Below, one piece after another: positions 36,549-45,682 of a DNA stretch of 64,000 nucleotides (its first letter is position 1; every line of letters starts with the position of its first letter). A model generated the notes under the pieces. That model ran no database searches. It saw only the letters and a program-made list of their open reading frames with translations, and was not told the origin of the DNA. Source of the stretch: Butyrivibrio proteoclasticus B316 (GTDB taxonomy: Bacteria; Bacillota; Clostridia; Lachnospirales; Lachnospiraceae). The stretch lies in assembly GCF_000145035.1 (NCBI RefSeq), contig NC_014387.1, positions 650,441 through 714,440 of the forward strand, read 5' to 3'. The position numbers were made by a program, and so were the translations under genes.

Positions 36549-37694
36549 ATGCCTGGAAAGAAAAACAGGCAGGTAAGTGGATCAAATAGAAATATGGAAG
36601 ATAAGAATAACGTGACTAGAGAAAAAAATAGATATCGGAAATTGTTTATTGCTTTTTGGGCTGTGCTAATAGCAGTTATAGTCGTGGTGGGCGGAATTGT
36701 TGTGTATGTGGATCCTTTTTTTCACTATCACAGGCCACTTGAGGGATTTCCTTATGTGGTTGATAATCAGCTGAGCCAGAATCCGGGAATGGCCAGAAAC
36801 ATGAACTACAATTCCTGTATTATCGGGTCATCAATGACTGTCAATTTTGATACGGATGATTTTAAAGAGCTGATGGGGCTGGACACATTAAAGCTTAGCT
36901 ATAGCGGAGCTTATCCCAAGGATGACAGTAATATTCTGTCCATTGTGTTTGATGAAGAAAGCCTTGCCAGAAAAAACAGTCCGGTAGACGCTGTGTTTTT
37001 TGCCATGGATATTCCTGTAATGGCTGCGGATAAAGAGACAGTCAAGTATGAAAGACCTGAATATCTCTACGATAATAATATATTTAATGATGTGAAATAT
37101 GTCCTTAATAAGGATGTTATCATGCAGTATATATTCAGGCCAATCGTGCAGAAAAAGGGTACTGACCTGTCGGAGGCTTACTTTAGCTGGTGGACACCTG
37201 ATTATTACAATATTCAGTGGGTAATGCATACCTATGAAGAACCGGATAAGGCCCTTGAAGAAGTTCCTGCAGATGCGATGATAGCTCAGTCGGGAGTTAA
37301 TCTTGATGTGAACATTTTGCCTTTTGTAGAGGAGCATCCTGAGACAGAGTTTTATTTCTTTTTCCCGCCATATAGCATTTTGTACTGGCATAATGTGATG
37401 CAGGATAATTCATTAAATGCCACAATGGCGCAGTATAGATATGTTGCGGATAGACTTTTGCAGTATGATAATGTCCATTTATTCTATTTTCAGAATATGG
37501 AAGAAGTTACGGATCTTAATAATTATGCGGATTATTCGCATTATAAGCCTGAGATCAACAGGTATATGGTTGAGTGTTTCGCAAACGGAGAGCATGAGAT
37601 CACATCTTCAGAGGAGATGGATTTAGAGCTTACCAAAATGCGTGGTATAATAGATGAGTTTGATTTTGATGAGTTGTTTTCACAGGAGTGGTGA
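36549..37694 (+). CDS. membrane-anchored SGNH-like protein
   Basis: The 381-residue protein has a basic N-terminus, a membrane segment at about 33-57 and an outer domain. IIGSSMTVNFDTDDF near residue 92 looks like the nucleophile block (GSS), and YADYSHYKPEINRY near residue 325 resembles the terminal DxxH block. This fits the AlgX/DltD-like partners of MBOAT acyltransferases, agreeing with its position 45 bases after the second MBOAT gene. The start is uncertain: ATG 36549 or ATG 36594 (MEDKNNV), neither with a strong ribosome site. Confidence 0.65.
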   Translation: MPGKKNRQVSGSNRNMEDKNNVTREKNRYRKLFIAFWAVLIAVIVVVGGIVVYVDPFFHYHRPLEGFPYVVDNQLSQNPGMARNMNYNSCIIGSSMTVNFDTDDFKELMGLDTLKLSYSGAYPKDDSNILSIVFDEESLARKNSPVDAVFFAMDIPVMAADKETVKYERPEYLYDNNIFNDVKYVLNKDVIMQYIFRPIVQKKGTDLSEAYFSWWTPDYYNIQWVMHTYEEPDKALEEVPADAMIAQSGVNLDVNILPFVEEHPETEFYFFFPPYSILYWHNVMQDNSLNATMAQYRYVADRLLQYDNVHLFYFQNMEEVTDLNNYADYSHYKPEINRYMVECFANGEHEITSSEEMDLELTKMRGIIDEFDFDELFSQEW

Positions 37695-37700
37695 GGAAAA

Positions 37701-38668
37701 ATGAGTAGAGATAATAAGAAATTTAGTTTTGAAGATATTCCCGGCTGGGTGCATTTGGTATTTATTGGAATCATTGTACTTGTGATAGCTTTTTCTATAT
37801 TTAAGCTTGTACGCTGGAATATGGGAACTGCCGAACTTGATACCTCAGATACAGGAAGCCTTGAAGTAGAGGTTCTGGATCAGGTATTTCTTTTGACAGA
37901 TGATAAGAAAGCAGGGCATGAGTATGATGACGAGGAAACAATACTGTTTCTTGGAAACGATGCGCTGACTTATGATGCAAGTGAGACCGGAGTCGCTAAT
38001 CAGATAGGAAGTAAGCTGGGTGCAACGGTTATTAACTGCGGATTTCCGGGATCGACAGTTGCCAACAAGAATACGGAGTTTTCGGATGATTACAAGCTTG
38101 ATGCATATAGCTTTGTGAACGTGGTTAACAGCATGGTTTCCGGGGATTTTAGCCGAATGGAAGAGTGTGCATCCTCTTTTGATGATTATGCATATACTTC
38201 TACATCCTGGGAACTTAAAAATGTGGATATGAACAAGGTAGATACGATCGTTATCTACTACAATGCGCAGGATTATCTGAATATGAGAGTTGGTATGAAT
38301 CCTGATAACGAGTACGATCCTGTGACTTACAGAGGAGCACTTAATTCAGGGATCAAGGCTCTTCAGGAAAAATATCCATACATAAGGATTGTATGTTTGT
38401 CTTTTACCATGTGCTACGCGTATGATTCAAACGGACAGATTGTGAGCGGAGACAGAGTGGACTTTGGAAACGGCAAGCTCACACATATCTTCAGTTTATG
38501 ATAGATGTTTCAGGTGAGAGAGGCGTTACCTTTATCGATGACTACTATGGAACAATCCATGAGGATAACAGTACAGAGTGGCTTCTTGATAATATTCATG
38601 TCAATGCGGCCTGCAACGAGCATGTGGCCCAGCATTTTGTAAATGTGATATATCCAGACGGAATCTGA
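37701..38668 (+). pseudogene. SGNH-like membrane protein, frameshifted near its C-terminus
   Basis: The open frame at 37701-38501 (266 residues) has a membrane segment at about 16-37 and LFLGNDALTYD, which stands where a GDS block is expected but lacks the serine. It stops just after GNGKLTHIFSL. In another frame from about 38485, translation continues YLQFMIDVSGERGVTFIDDY and then DNIHVNAACNEHVAQHF, the catalytic DxxH block, ending with TGA at 38666-38668. Removing one CA from the CACACA run at about 38482-38489 restores a single protein of about 322 residues. This could be a true mutation, reversible slippage or a sequencing error. Confidence 0.75.
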
Positions 38669-38752
38669 GAAGAATCAGATTAAATAGATTGATCATTGCG
38701 TTAAACCAATGGCGTAATGAAAAAATGAGAAAGTTGTTTTGTGAGACTTAAG

Positions 38753-39208
38753 ATGAATAGTAAGAAAAAGAAAATAGGAATCGTGGATATCCTGCAGCTT
38801 CAGGGTGCAGTTATAGTGTATTCTCTTTCAACTGTTGCAGGAAAACTTGCATCGGATCATCCATTTTTATCATTTAAATATATTTTGTTTTTTGGCCTTG
38901 AGTTTGTGATCCTTGCTGTGTATGCCATCATATGGCAACAGATGATCAAGAAGTTTCAGTTATCAATTGCGTGTGCCAATAAAGCGCTGACTCTTTTGTG
39001 GTCTATGCTGTGGAATTTCATTATTTTCTCGACAGGTATTACTGTCTGGAAGGTCGTTGGAGTAGGCCTTGTTATCATTGGTGTTATCATCATGAATTCT
39101 GAGGCAGAAAGCGAGGATGCAGGTAATAAAAGCACAGTGATCGAGAATGCAGGCGCGGGTAATAGCACTGTGAATGAGATGATAGAGGAGGGGAAAGATA
39201 ATGATTAA
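38753..39208 (+). CDS. small EamA/ArnE-like transporter subunit
   Basis: ATG 38753 (MNSKKKKIGIVD) is preferred over the upstream GTG at 38741. The 151-residue protein has four hydrophobic segments and a hydrophilic tail rich in Glu, Asn and Gly. It starts with a small EamA-like pattern (GAVIVYSLSTVAGKLAS). Its stop overlaps the next gene, which encodes a 113-residue four-helix protein of the same kind. Paired half-size EamA/SMR proteins are known as ArnE and ArnF, which flip undecaprenyl-phosphate aminoarabinose. By analogy this pair may flip Und-P-sugars made by the GtrB/ArnC-like enzymes of the window. Confidence 0.65.
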   Translation: MNSKKKKIGIVDILQLQGAVIVYSLSTVAGKLASDHPFLSFKYILFFGLEFVILAVYAIIWQQMIKKFQLSIACANKALTLLWSMLWNFIIFSTGITVWKVVGVGLVIIGVIIMNSEAESEDAGNKSTVIENAGAGNSTVNEMIEEGKDND

Positions 39209-39542
39209 TATGTTTTTCTTTCTCATGATACTGGCTGAGCTTGTGGCGGCTTCTTCTCAGATGCTTCTCAAAAAAAGCGCAGGCAAAGAGTATCCCTCTT
39301 TTATCAGAGAGTATTTGAATGTACTGGTAATAAGCGGATATGGACTTCTTGTAGTATCAATGATCATCACTATTGTGTGCTATGGCGGCCTTGGCTATAT
39401 GGGGACAGTTGTCATGGAGCCCATCAACTATATTCTGGTTATGATCATGTCAAGGATCTTCTTTAAAGAGAAATTTACTACTAAGAAGATTATTGGAGTT
39501 TTGTTTATTATTGTTGGTATTGCAGTATTCTATATGCCATAA
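39201..39542 (+). CDS. small EamA/ArnF-like transporter subunit
   Basis: The 113-residue protein has four hydrophobic segments, with SSQMLLKKSAGKEYPS after the first helix. GYMGTVVMEPINYILVMIMSRIFFKEKFT follows, the typical SMR/EamA final pair of helices. GAGGAGGGG lies before the start, which overlaps the end of the 38753 gene by 8 bases. The two probably form a heterodimer. It is the last gene of the second plus-strand series. Structured element copy B begins 33 bases after the stop. Confidence 0.7.
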   Translation: MINMFFFLMILAELVAASSQMLLKKSAGKEYPSFIREYLNVLVISGYGLLVVSMIITIVCYGGLGYMGTVVMEPINYILVMIMSRIFFKEKFTTKKIIGVLFIIVGIAVFYMP

Positions 39543-39575
39543 ATTGTGAATAAGCAGTTGCCGCTAGATATAATG

Positions 39576-39734
39576 TGCAGCCATAAATGTTTGTTTTCGT
39601 CTGCGTCGTAATTCAAAAAGATAATTATACATGACCCAGCTTTCTTTCGACGTTGCTCAAAACAATCAGCTGGTTCATGTATACTTATCTAATGAATTAT
39701 CTCCTCGTCCGAGAACTGCACATTTATGGCTGCA
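39576..39734 (-). repeat. structured intergenic element, copy B (candidate RNA)
   Basis: Read on the minus strand it has the same three blocks as copy A: TGCAGTTCTCGGACGAGG (39703-39720), TGAGCAACGTCGAAA (39645-39659) and ACGCAGACGAAAACAA (39591-39606), in the same order and position in the fold. The stems have other sequences. The outer stem is 39576-39589 with 39721-39734 (14 bp, perfect). The middle stem is 39609-39615 with 39693-39699 (7 bp). The inner stem is 39620-39641 with 39668-39689 (22 positions, one mismatch, one G-T). Stem sequence is thus replaced while pairing is kept. If read as plus-strand RNA it would be the 3' region of the ArnF-like transcript. Confidence 0.85.
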
Positions 39735-39918
39735 TCATTGTACTATGGCAGGCAACTGAATTGTAAGTTCTCGTAAACGACATTAGGAATTGCCTAATGT
39801 CAGTTCAGTAGGAACAGAGGATCACAACTACCGAGAAATAATTAAGTTGTAGATATAGCGTGCATAGTGGTAGAATTGCACTATATATAGTTAATCACGC
39901 GATTTTTAGGGGAAAAGT
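39735..39918 (+). other. leader region of the GH25 gene
   Basis: The rest of the 376-base gap before the GH25 gene holds one clear hairpin, GACATTAGG (39779-39787) with CCTAATGTC (39793-39801), 9 bp with a 5-base loop. It is enclosed by a weaker pairing of ACTGAA (39755-39760) with TTCAGT (39804-39809). The promoter described at 39847 follows. No reading frame worth calling was seen here. Confidence 0.4.
39847..39876 (+). promoter_or_regulatory. promoter of the GH25 wall hydrolase gene
   Basis: TTGTAG (39847-39852) and TAGAAT (39871-39876) are 18 bases apart, and the -10 box has the TGN extension (TGG at 39868-39870). The same GTGGTA context occurs before the rfbB gene. Confidence 0.5.
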
Positions 39919-42900
39919 ATGAAAAAAAGATTGTTTGGGCTTAAAGCTAGAGATAAGAGAAATCTTAGCAAGTACAGAGAGGATGTCATCGACCTGGATG
40001 ATGAAGAAATCGATGATTATGAAGATGAGGGTTATCCAGAAGATGATTATGAAGATGACGATTATCCAGAGGATGAAGAGGATGATCGTTACGAGGATGA
40101 TTATCCGGAAGATGAATATCCTGAGAGAGACTACGCAGATGATGTAAGACGTGGTCAGTATGAAGATGACGATTATCCGGAGGATGAAGTAGACGATCGC
40201 TATGAGGATGATTATCCTGAGGACGAGGATTATCCGGAGAGAGACTACGCAGATGATGTGAGACGTGGTCAGTATGAGGATGACTATCCGGAAGAAGCAG
40301 ATGATCGCTATGAAGAAGATAACTATCCGGAAGATGAGATAGATGATCGCTATGAAGAAGATGACTATCCGGAAGATGAGATAGATGATCGCTATGAGGA
40401 CGACGATTATCCTGAAGATGAAGTAGATGATTATCCAGAGGATGAAGAAGATTATCCTGATGAAGATATAGATGATCGCTACGAGGATGAAGAATACCCG
40501 GAAGATAATTACGAGGAATATCCAGAGGACGAGGATGACAGCGAGTACTATCCTGAGGATTCCAGATATGACGAGAGACGAGGACGCGATAGAAGAGACA
40601 GACATAATAGGAGAGCAGATCGCGATAGGAGAGACAGAGGAGAGTCAATACCAGCCAAGATATTGAATTTTCTTGCTAATACATCTGCAACAGAGAGAAT
40701 TGCAGCTATTTTTGCTATCGTAATTCTTGCTGGAGGTATCGCAACGGCATCTTTCTATGCTAAAGCTATGGGAAACAGGCAGCAGCTTGAATCTTTTGCA
40801 GAAATCGGTGCCAATATGGGCGAAGAAACAATCGTGGGCCAGAGCGGACTTATTGCGGTTGCTGATGCAGAGAAAGCAAGAGCTATAGCAGCAGAACTTG
40901 TTTCTGAGGACGCACTCCTTGAGGAAGAGGAGGAAGAAGTTCCCGATGATGCTGAGAATGTGACAATCAAGATGACACTTACTAGTATCAAGAGTGATAT
41001 GAAGGTTAAGTTCATCAATTCTCAGACAGGCAAACTTGTAGCAAATCTGCCTCTGGAAATTGACGTTGAAACTCCTGATGGTTCCAAGGTGACCTACAAT
41101 GATCACGATCAGGACGGAATCATTTATAAAAAGGACATTACCGCCGGTGTATATAAGATAACACCTAAGGCACTTCCAAGCGGATATGAGAACTATAAGC
41201 TTGAGATCAAGACCCAGAGCCTTACAGTTAAGGATCAGGTCGAGATGAAGGCAGTTGATGTCAGCAACGAGGTCAAGAAAGAATCACAGGTCAACGCTGC
41301 AAAAGAAGATACTGCAGTTAAGACTGAGGTTGAATCTCAGCTAAAAGATACTGTCGAGTGGGTTGAGAGTACTAAGGTTGCAATTGGAGAAAATTCTGAT
41401 GGAAAGGCAACTTATGAGGAAATAAACAAAGATTCTATTCCGGATCCTGCAAGTTCTTCTATGATAGGTATTAGGTCATGGATGTTTTTGTCACTTGGCT
41501 CATCAGCGGATTCATCATTACCTGACAATCCAGGCACAGGTGAATCGAATGCTGGGGCTGGTGGAAGTAGCGGAGAGAATAAAGAGGAAAAAGAGAATAT
41601 CACGATCAATGAAGGCAATATTACACTTGATGTTGATCAGTCAAAAACTCTTTCTGTTTCCGGCACTAACAAAGATATAACGCTTTCCACAAGTGATGAA
41701 AGCATAGTTTCAGTAGATGGTAAAACCATAACAGGTAAAAAAGCAGGGCAGGCAACAATCACAGCGTCAGCTGAGAATTGTAATTCAGCAACAATTACTG
41801 TTACGGTAAAAGAAAAAGTTATTGAGAAAAAGAAATTTGAAGGTTATAGAGAGACTTTAAATATTAAGGTAGGAGCATCAGAGTCAATTGGTGCTACTGC
41901 TTCAACAAGTATTGAGTACACTTCAGCAGATACTTCTATCGCAACAGTTTCAAACGGAACAGTTACAGGTGTTAAAGAAGGAAGCACTAAGATCACTCTT
42001 AGAGCAGATGGTTATGAAGATGGCCTAGTAAATGTTACTGTATCCAAGGCAGATCCTAAGGAAATTAAATGTGGAACAAGCACTTTGACAGTAAAGGTTG
42101 GAGAATCTCAGAAGATAGCTGTAACTGAACCTTCTTCAGTCACATATAAGCCTGAAAATCCAGAGATTGCATCTGTTGCAGCTGATGGTACTGTAAAGGG
42201 TATTGCAGAAGGAACCACTAAGATCACTATATCTGCTGATGGTTATAAAGACTTTACAGTAAGTATTATAGTTGCTAAAGCGGATGCTAAAACAATGACT
42301 GTTAAGCCTGACAAGGTATCACTTAAGGTGAATGAAGAAGTGAGCCTTAAAGTCGAAGGACCAGCAGCATCAAGCGTTAAGTATGTTTCGGAGAAACCGG
42401 AGATTGCGACTGTATCTGCAGATGGAAAAGTTACTGGTAAATCCGTTGGCCCTACAGTAATAAGAATTACGGCAGATGGATATGCGGAAAAAACAGTTGA
42501 AGTAAATGTTGTTGGCAACAAGGTTCCTATGAAGATCAGCAAGGTTACACTGGTTGAAGGTCAGTCAGTAAAGCTTGCTTCATCAGAGCCAAATGTTGCT
42601 ATTAAACTAGCTTCAAGCAACACAAATGTGGTAGCAGTTTCTGATACAACAATTACAGGTAAGGGCGCAGGTGATGCAACAATTACAGTTTCTGCAACAG
42701 GTTATGCAGATAATACAGTAGCTGTAAATGTAGTTAGCAAGTCCAAGACTCTTAAGGATAAGAACGGAAATGTAGTATACGTCAAGAATGATGATGGCTC
42801 TTACAGAGAGGCAACATATGATGATTACTATAAAGGAAGTAAATTCTATCTGAAGAAAGCTGCTACAGAATATAAGTACACCGGTTGGCAGACTATTGAT

Positions 42901-43596
42901 GGAAAGACATATTTCTTTGATAAAAACGGAAACTTTGTAACCGGCGAACAGGTAATTCAGGGAGCCAAGTATTCTTTTGGTGCTGACGGAGTACTTGCTA
43001 ACAACGCCGGCGGAAGAGGAATTGATGTCAGCAAGTGGAATGGCAATATAGACTGGTCTGCAGTTAAAAATTCCGGTATAAACTTTGTAATCATAAGATG
43101 TGGATACAGAGGATCATCAGCCGGAGCGCTTATTGAGGATCCTACATTTAAGAGAAACATTCAGGGAGCACAGAATGCCGGAATAAGAGTTGGAGTATAT
43201 TTCTTTACCCAGGCTGTAAATGAGGTTGAGGCCGTAGAAGAAGCTTCCATGGTAATCAATCTTATCAAGGGCTATAACATTTCATATCCTGTTTACCTTG
43301 ATGTAGAGGCCAGTCACGGACGTGGTGATGGAATCAGTGCAGCGCAGAGAACAGCTAATATCAAGGCTTTCTGTGGAACAATACAGAATGCAGGTTATAA
43401 AGCCGGTGTTTATGCTAATAAGACATGGTTTACAAGCTATATCAATACTTCACAGATTACAAATTACAAGATCTGGCTTGCACAGTATGCTGAGGCTGTA
43501 ACATATTCAGCAAGCAGATATGACATGTGGCAGTACACTTCCAAGGGAAGAGTAACAGGTATTAATGGTAACGTTGACTTGAACATTTGCTATTGA
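39919..43596 (+). CDS. giant membrane-anchored GH25 muramidase with acidic tail and Ig-like repeats
   Basis: The 1225-residue protein has five parts. Residues ~20-215 are a cytoplasmic acidic repeat of DDYPEDE type, then an Arg/Asp-rich stretch. A single membrane helix lies at about 258-280. Residues ~310-560 hold a prealbumin-like domain and linker. Five BIG2-type Ig repeats (TxSxSADG type, each closing with VTV or VNV) span about 561-940. A GWQTIDGKTYFFDKNG cell-wall/glucan-binding repeat lies near 987. GH25 lysozyme begins near 1032 with GIDVSKWNGNIDW and YLDVEAS, the catalytic acids. It should cut peptidoglycan glycan strands outside while its acidic tail stays inside. AGGGGAAAAG precedes the start. 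Confidence 0.9.
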   Translation: MKKRLFGLKARDKRNLSKYREDVIDLDDEEIDDYEDEGYPEDDYEDDDYPEDEEDDRYEDDYPEDEYPERDYADDVRRGQYEDDDYPEDEVDDRYEDDYPEDEDYPERDYADDVRRGQYEDDYPEEADDRYEEDNYPEDEIDDRYEEDDYPEDEIDDRYEDDDYPEDEVDDYPEDEEDYPDEDIDDRYEDEEYPEDNYEEYPEDEDDSEYYPEDSRYDERRGRDRRDRHNRRADRDRRDRGESIPAKILNFLANTSATERIAAIFAIVILAGGIATASFYAKAMGNRQQLESFAEIGANMGEETIVGQSGLIAVADAEKARAIAAELVSEDALLEEEEEEVPDDAENVTIKMTLTSIKSDMKVKFINSQTGKLVANLPLEIDVETPDGSKVTYNDHDQDGIIYKKDITAGVYKITPKALPSGYENYKLEIKTQSLTVKDQVEMKAVDVSNEVKKESQVNAAKEDTAVKTEVESQLKDTVEWVESTKVAIGENSDGKATYEEINKDSIPDPASSSMIGIRSWMFLSLGSSADSSLPDNPGTGESNAGAGGSSGENKEEKENITINEGNITLDVDQSKTLSVSGTNKDITLSTSDESIVSVDGKTITGKKAGQATITASAENCNSATITVTVKEKVIEKKKFEGYRETLNIKVGASESIGATASTSIEYTSADTSIATVSNGTVTGVKEGSTKITLRADGYEDGLVNVTVSKADPKEIKCGTSTLTVKVGESQKIAVTEPSSVTYKPENPEIASVAADGTVKGIAEGTTKITISADGYKDFTVSIIVAKADAKTMTVKPDKVSLKVNEEVSLKVEGPAASSVKYVSEKPEIATVSADGKVTGKSVGPTVIRITADGYAEKTVEVNVVGNKVPMKISKVTLVEGQSVKLASSEPNVAIKLASSNTNVVAVSDTTITGKGAGDATITVSATGYADNTVAVNVVSKSKTLKDKNGNVVYVKNDDGSYREATYDDYYKGSKFYLKKAATEYKYTGWQTIDGKTYFFDKNGNFVTGEQVIQGAKYSFGADGVLANNAGGRGIDVSKWNGNIDWSAVKNSGINFVIIRCGYRGSSAGALIEDPTFKRNIQGAQNAGIRVGVYFFTQAVNEVEAVEEASMVINLIKGYNISYPVYLDVEASHGRGDGISAAQRTANIKAFCGTIQNAGYKAGVYANKTWFTSYINTSQITNYKIWLAQYAEAVTYSASRYDMWQYTSKGRVTGINGNVDLNICY
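40020..40530 (+). repeat. acidic coding repeat in the GH25 gene
   Basis: Degenerate direct repeats encode DDYPEDE and RYEDDYPEDE units about fifteen times. A longer near-identical block of roughly 50 bases (encoding ERDYADDVRRGQYEDD) occurs near 40124 and again near 40238, about 114 bases apart. Such repeats can change copy number by recombination. Confidence 0.8.
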
Positions 43597-43629
43597 TAAA
43601 CCGTTACACTTCTACTTGACTTATTCTTG

Positions 43630-43638
43630 TGGTATACT
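43630..43638 (+). promoter_or_regulatory. extended -10 promoter of rfbB
   Basis: TGGTATACT is an extended -10 element. TTGACT at 43616-43621 is too close (11 bases) to act as its -35 box. The start codon is 48 bases downstream. Confidence 0.45.
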
Positions 43639-43685
43639 ATGTCAGTAAAATTTTGAAATTTTTTAGAATTAATGAGGAAAAAAAT

Positions 43686-44771
43686 ATGAGAACATACCTA
43701 GTTACAGGTGGAGCAGGCTTTATCGGCTCTAATTATATTCACTATATGTTTAAGAAGTATGATAACGAGATCCGCATTATCAACGTTGATGTGCTTACTT
43801 ATGCGGGAAATCTTGAGAACCTTCGTGATGTAGAGGACAGAGATAACTACACATTTGTTAAGGCAGACATCTGCGACAGAGATGCTATCAATAAGATCTT
43901 CGAAGAAAATGATATTGACAGAGTAGTTCATTTTGCTGCAGAGAGTCATGTAGACAGATCAATTGTTAATCCAGAGGTCTTTGTACAGACTAATGTACTT
44001 GGCACAGCTACAATGCTCAACGCTGCCAAGAAGGCTTGGGAGCTTCCTGATGGAAGCTTCAAGGAAGGTAAGAAATTCCTTCATGTTTCTACAGATGAAG
44101 TATATGGTTCACTTGATGATGATCCAAATGCATATTTCTATGAGACAACACCATATTCACCTCACAGCCCATATTCAGCTAGTAAGGCAAGCTCAGATAT
44201 GCTTGTAAAGGCATATATGGATACATATAAGTTCCCTGCCAACATTACTAACTGTTCTAATAACTATGGACCTTACCAGTTCCCTGAGAAGCTTATTCCT
44301 CTTATTATCAATAATGCTCTCGCAGGCAAGGATCTTCCTGTTTATGGAGATGGCAAGAACGTTCGTGACTGGCTCTTTGTTGAGGATCATGCCAAGGCTA
44401 TCGATATGGTTCAGGAAAAGGGAAGACTCTTTGAGACTTACAATGTAGGTGGCCACAATGAGAAGCAGAACATCGAGATCGTTAAGACTATCATCGATGT
44501 ACTCAGAGAAGAGCTTGATGATTCAGATCCAAGAAAGGCTCATCTGTCATATGACCTTATCAAATATGTAACTGACAGAAAGGGTCATGACAGAAGATAT
44601 GCTATCGCTCCTGATAAGATCAAGGCTGAGATTGGCTGGGAGCCTGAGACAATGTTCAACGAAGGTATCCGCAAGACAATCAAATGGTACTTTGAGCACC
44701 ATGACTGGATGGAGCATGTAACAAGCGGCGATTACGAGAAGTATTATTCTAAAATGTACGGAAATAAGTAA
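43686..44771 (+). CDS. rfbB: dTDP-glucose 4,6-dehydratase
   Basis: The ATG at 43686 (MRTYLVTGGAGFIGSNY) is chosen because it has a GAGG site and starts at the family's usual N-terminus. The 361-residue protein has GGAGFIGSN for NAD binding, HVSTDEVYGSL for the catalytic Thr-Asp-Glu triad and YSASKASSD for the YxxxK pair, all diagnostic of RmlB. It converts dTDP-glucose to dTDP-4-keto-6-deoxyglucose. rfbA follows 12 bases later and rfbC at 46247, but no rfbD was found. The product may feed dTDP-rhamnose (with RfbD elsewhere) or an amino-deoxy sugar via the 13724 aminotransferase. Confidence 0.93.
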   Translation: MRTYLVTGGAGFIGSNYIHYMFKKYDNEIRIINVDVLTYAGNLENLRDVEDRDNYTFVKADICDRDAINKIFEENDIDRVVHFAAESHVDRSIVNPEVFVQTNVLGTATMLNAAKKAWELPDGSFKEGKKFLHVSTDEVYGSLDDDPNAYFYETTPYSPHSPYSASKASSDMLVKAYMDTYKFPANITNCSNNYGPYQFPEKLIPLIINNALAGKDLPVYGDGKNVRDWLFVEDHAKAIDMVQEKGRLFETYNVGGHNEKQNIEIVKTIIDVLREELDDSDPRKAHLSYDLIKYVTDRKGHDRRYAIAPDKIKAEIGWEPETMFNEGIRKTIKWYFEHHDWMEHVTSGDYEKYYSKMYGNK

Positions 44772-44783
44772 GGAGATTTAACC

Positions 44784-45653
44784 ATGAAGGGAATTATATT
44801 AGCAGGTGGTTCCGGAACAAGGCTTTATCCGCTCACAAGAGCTATGTCCAAGCAGATGATGCCGGTTTACGACAAGCCTATGATCTATTATCCACTTTCA
44901 ACCCTTATGCTTGCTGGAATCAGAGAAGTTCTTATCATTTCTACGCCTAGAGATCTTCCTGCATTTAAAGAGCTATTTGGAAGCGGTGAGCAGCTTGGTA
45001 TGAGCTTTGAATATGCAGTTCAGGATCAACCAAGAGGGCTTGCTGATGCATTTATTATCGGAGCTAAATTTATCGGCTCAGATTCAGTTGCACTTGTTCT
45101 TGGAGATAATATCTTCTATGGTCAGAGCTTTAGTAAGCTCCTCAGAGAAGTAGCTTCAAGAGAGAGCGGAGCAACTATATTTGGTTATTATGTAAGAGAT
45201 CCCAGAGCTTATGGCGTTGTAGAGTTTGATGAGAACGGCAAGGCTATCAGTATCGAGGAGAAGCCTGAGAATCCTAAGAGTAATTATGCGGTTCCGGGTC
45301 TCTACTTCTATGACAATAAGGTTGTTGATATAGCTGCAAATGTACAGCCTTCAGCAAGAGGTGAGATTGAGATCACCAGCATCAACAATGAGTATCTCAG
45401 AAGAGGAGAACTTTCTGTTGAGACAATGGGAAGAGGCTTTGCTTGGCTTGATACAGGCAACCATGATTCTCTTCTTGATGCTTCTGACTTTGTATGTGCA
45501 TTCCAGAAGAGACAGGGACTTTACATTTCCTGTATAGAAGAGATTGCCTACAAGCGTGGATTTATCAGCAAGGAGCAGCTTCTTAAGCTTGCTGAACCTC
45601 TCATGAAGACAGACTATGGCAAATACCTTGTGGAGGTTGCCAACGGATTATAA
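44784..45653 (+). CDS. rfbA: glucose-1-phosphate thymidylyltransferase
   Basis: The 289-residue protein is of exact family length, opening [20 protein letters not shown] with the nucleotide-binding GxGxRLxPLT and [29 protein letters not shown] is the metal/sugar-binding part and [17 protein letters not shown] the C-terminal hallmark of RmlA. It joins dTTP and glucose 1-phosphate into dTDP-glucose. The phosphoglucomutase at 55828 can supply its substrate. AAGGAG precedes the start. Confidence 0.95.
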   Translation: MKGIILAGGSGTRLYPLTRAMSKQMMPVYDKPMIYYPLSTLMLAGIREVLIISTPRDLPAFKELFGSGEQLGMSFEYAVQDQPRGLADAFIIGAKFIGSDSVALVLGDNIFYGQSFSKLLREVASRESGATIFGYYVRDPRAYGVVEFDENGKAISIEEKPENPKSNYAVPGLYFYDNKVVDIAANVQPSARGEIEITSINNEYLRRGELSVETMGRGFAWLDTGNHDSLLDASDFVCAFQKRQGLYISCIEEIAYKRGFISKEQLLKLAEPLMKTDYGKYLVEVANGL

Positions 45654-45682
45654 GGACCAGATCCTAAAGTGGGGGATGACAC

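Noticed and set aside
38500..38668. Separate small gene downstream of the interrupted SGNH-like gene
   Set aside because: The peptide DNIHVNAACNEHV is the terminal catalytic block expected for the upstream gene, and no ribosome site precedes it, so it is the detached C-terminus.
38686..38722. Terminator hairpin CATTGCG with CGTAATG
   Set aside because: The stem is short with a G-T pair and is followed by A residues on the plus strand. No minus-strand gene ends there.
39895..40605. 236-codon minus-strand ORF opposite the acidic repeats
   Set aside because: It is the antisense reading of repeated Asp/Glu/Tyr/Pro codons and gives an Ile/Phe-rich low-complexity product. The plus-strand frame carries the real domains.
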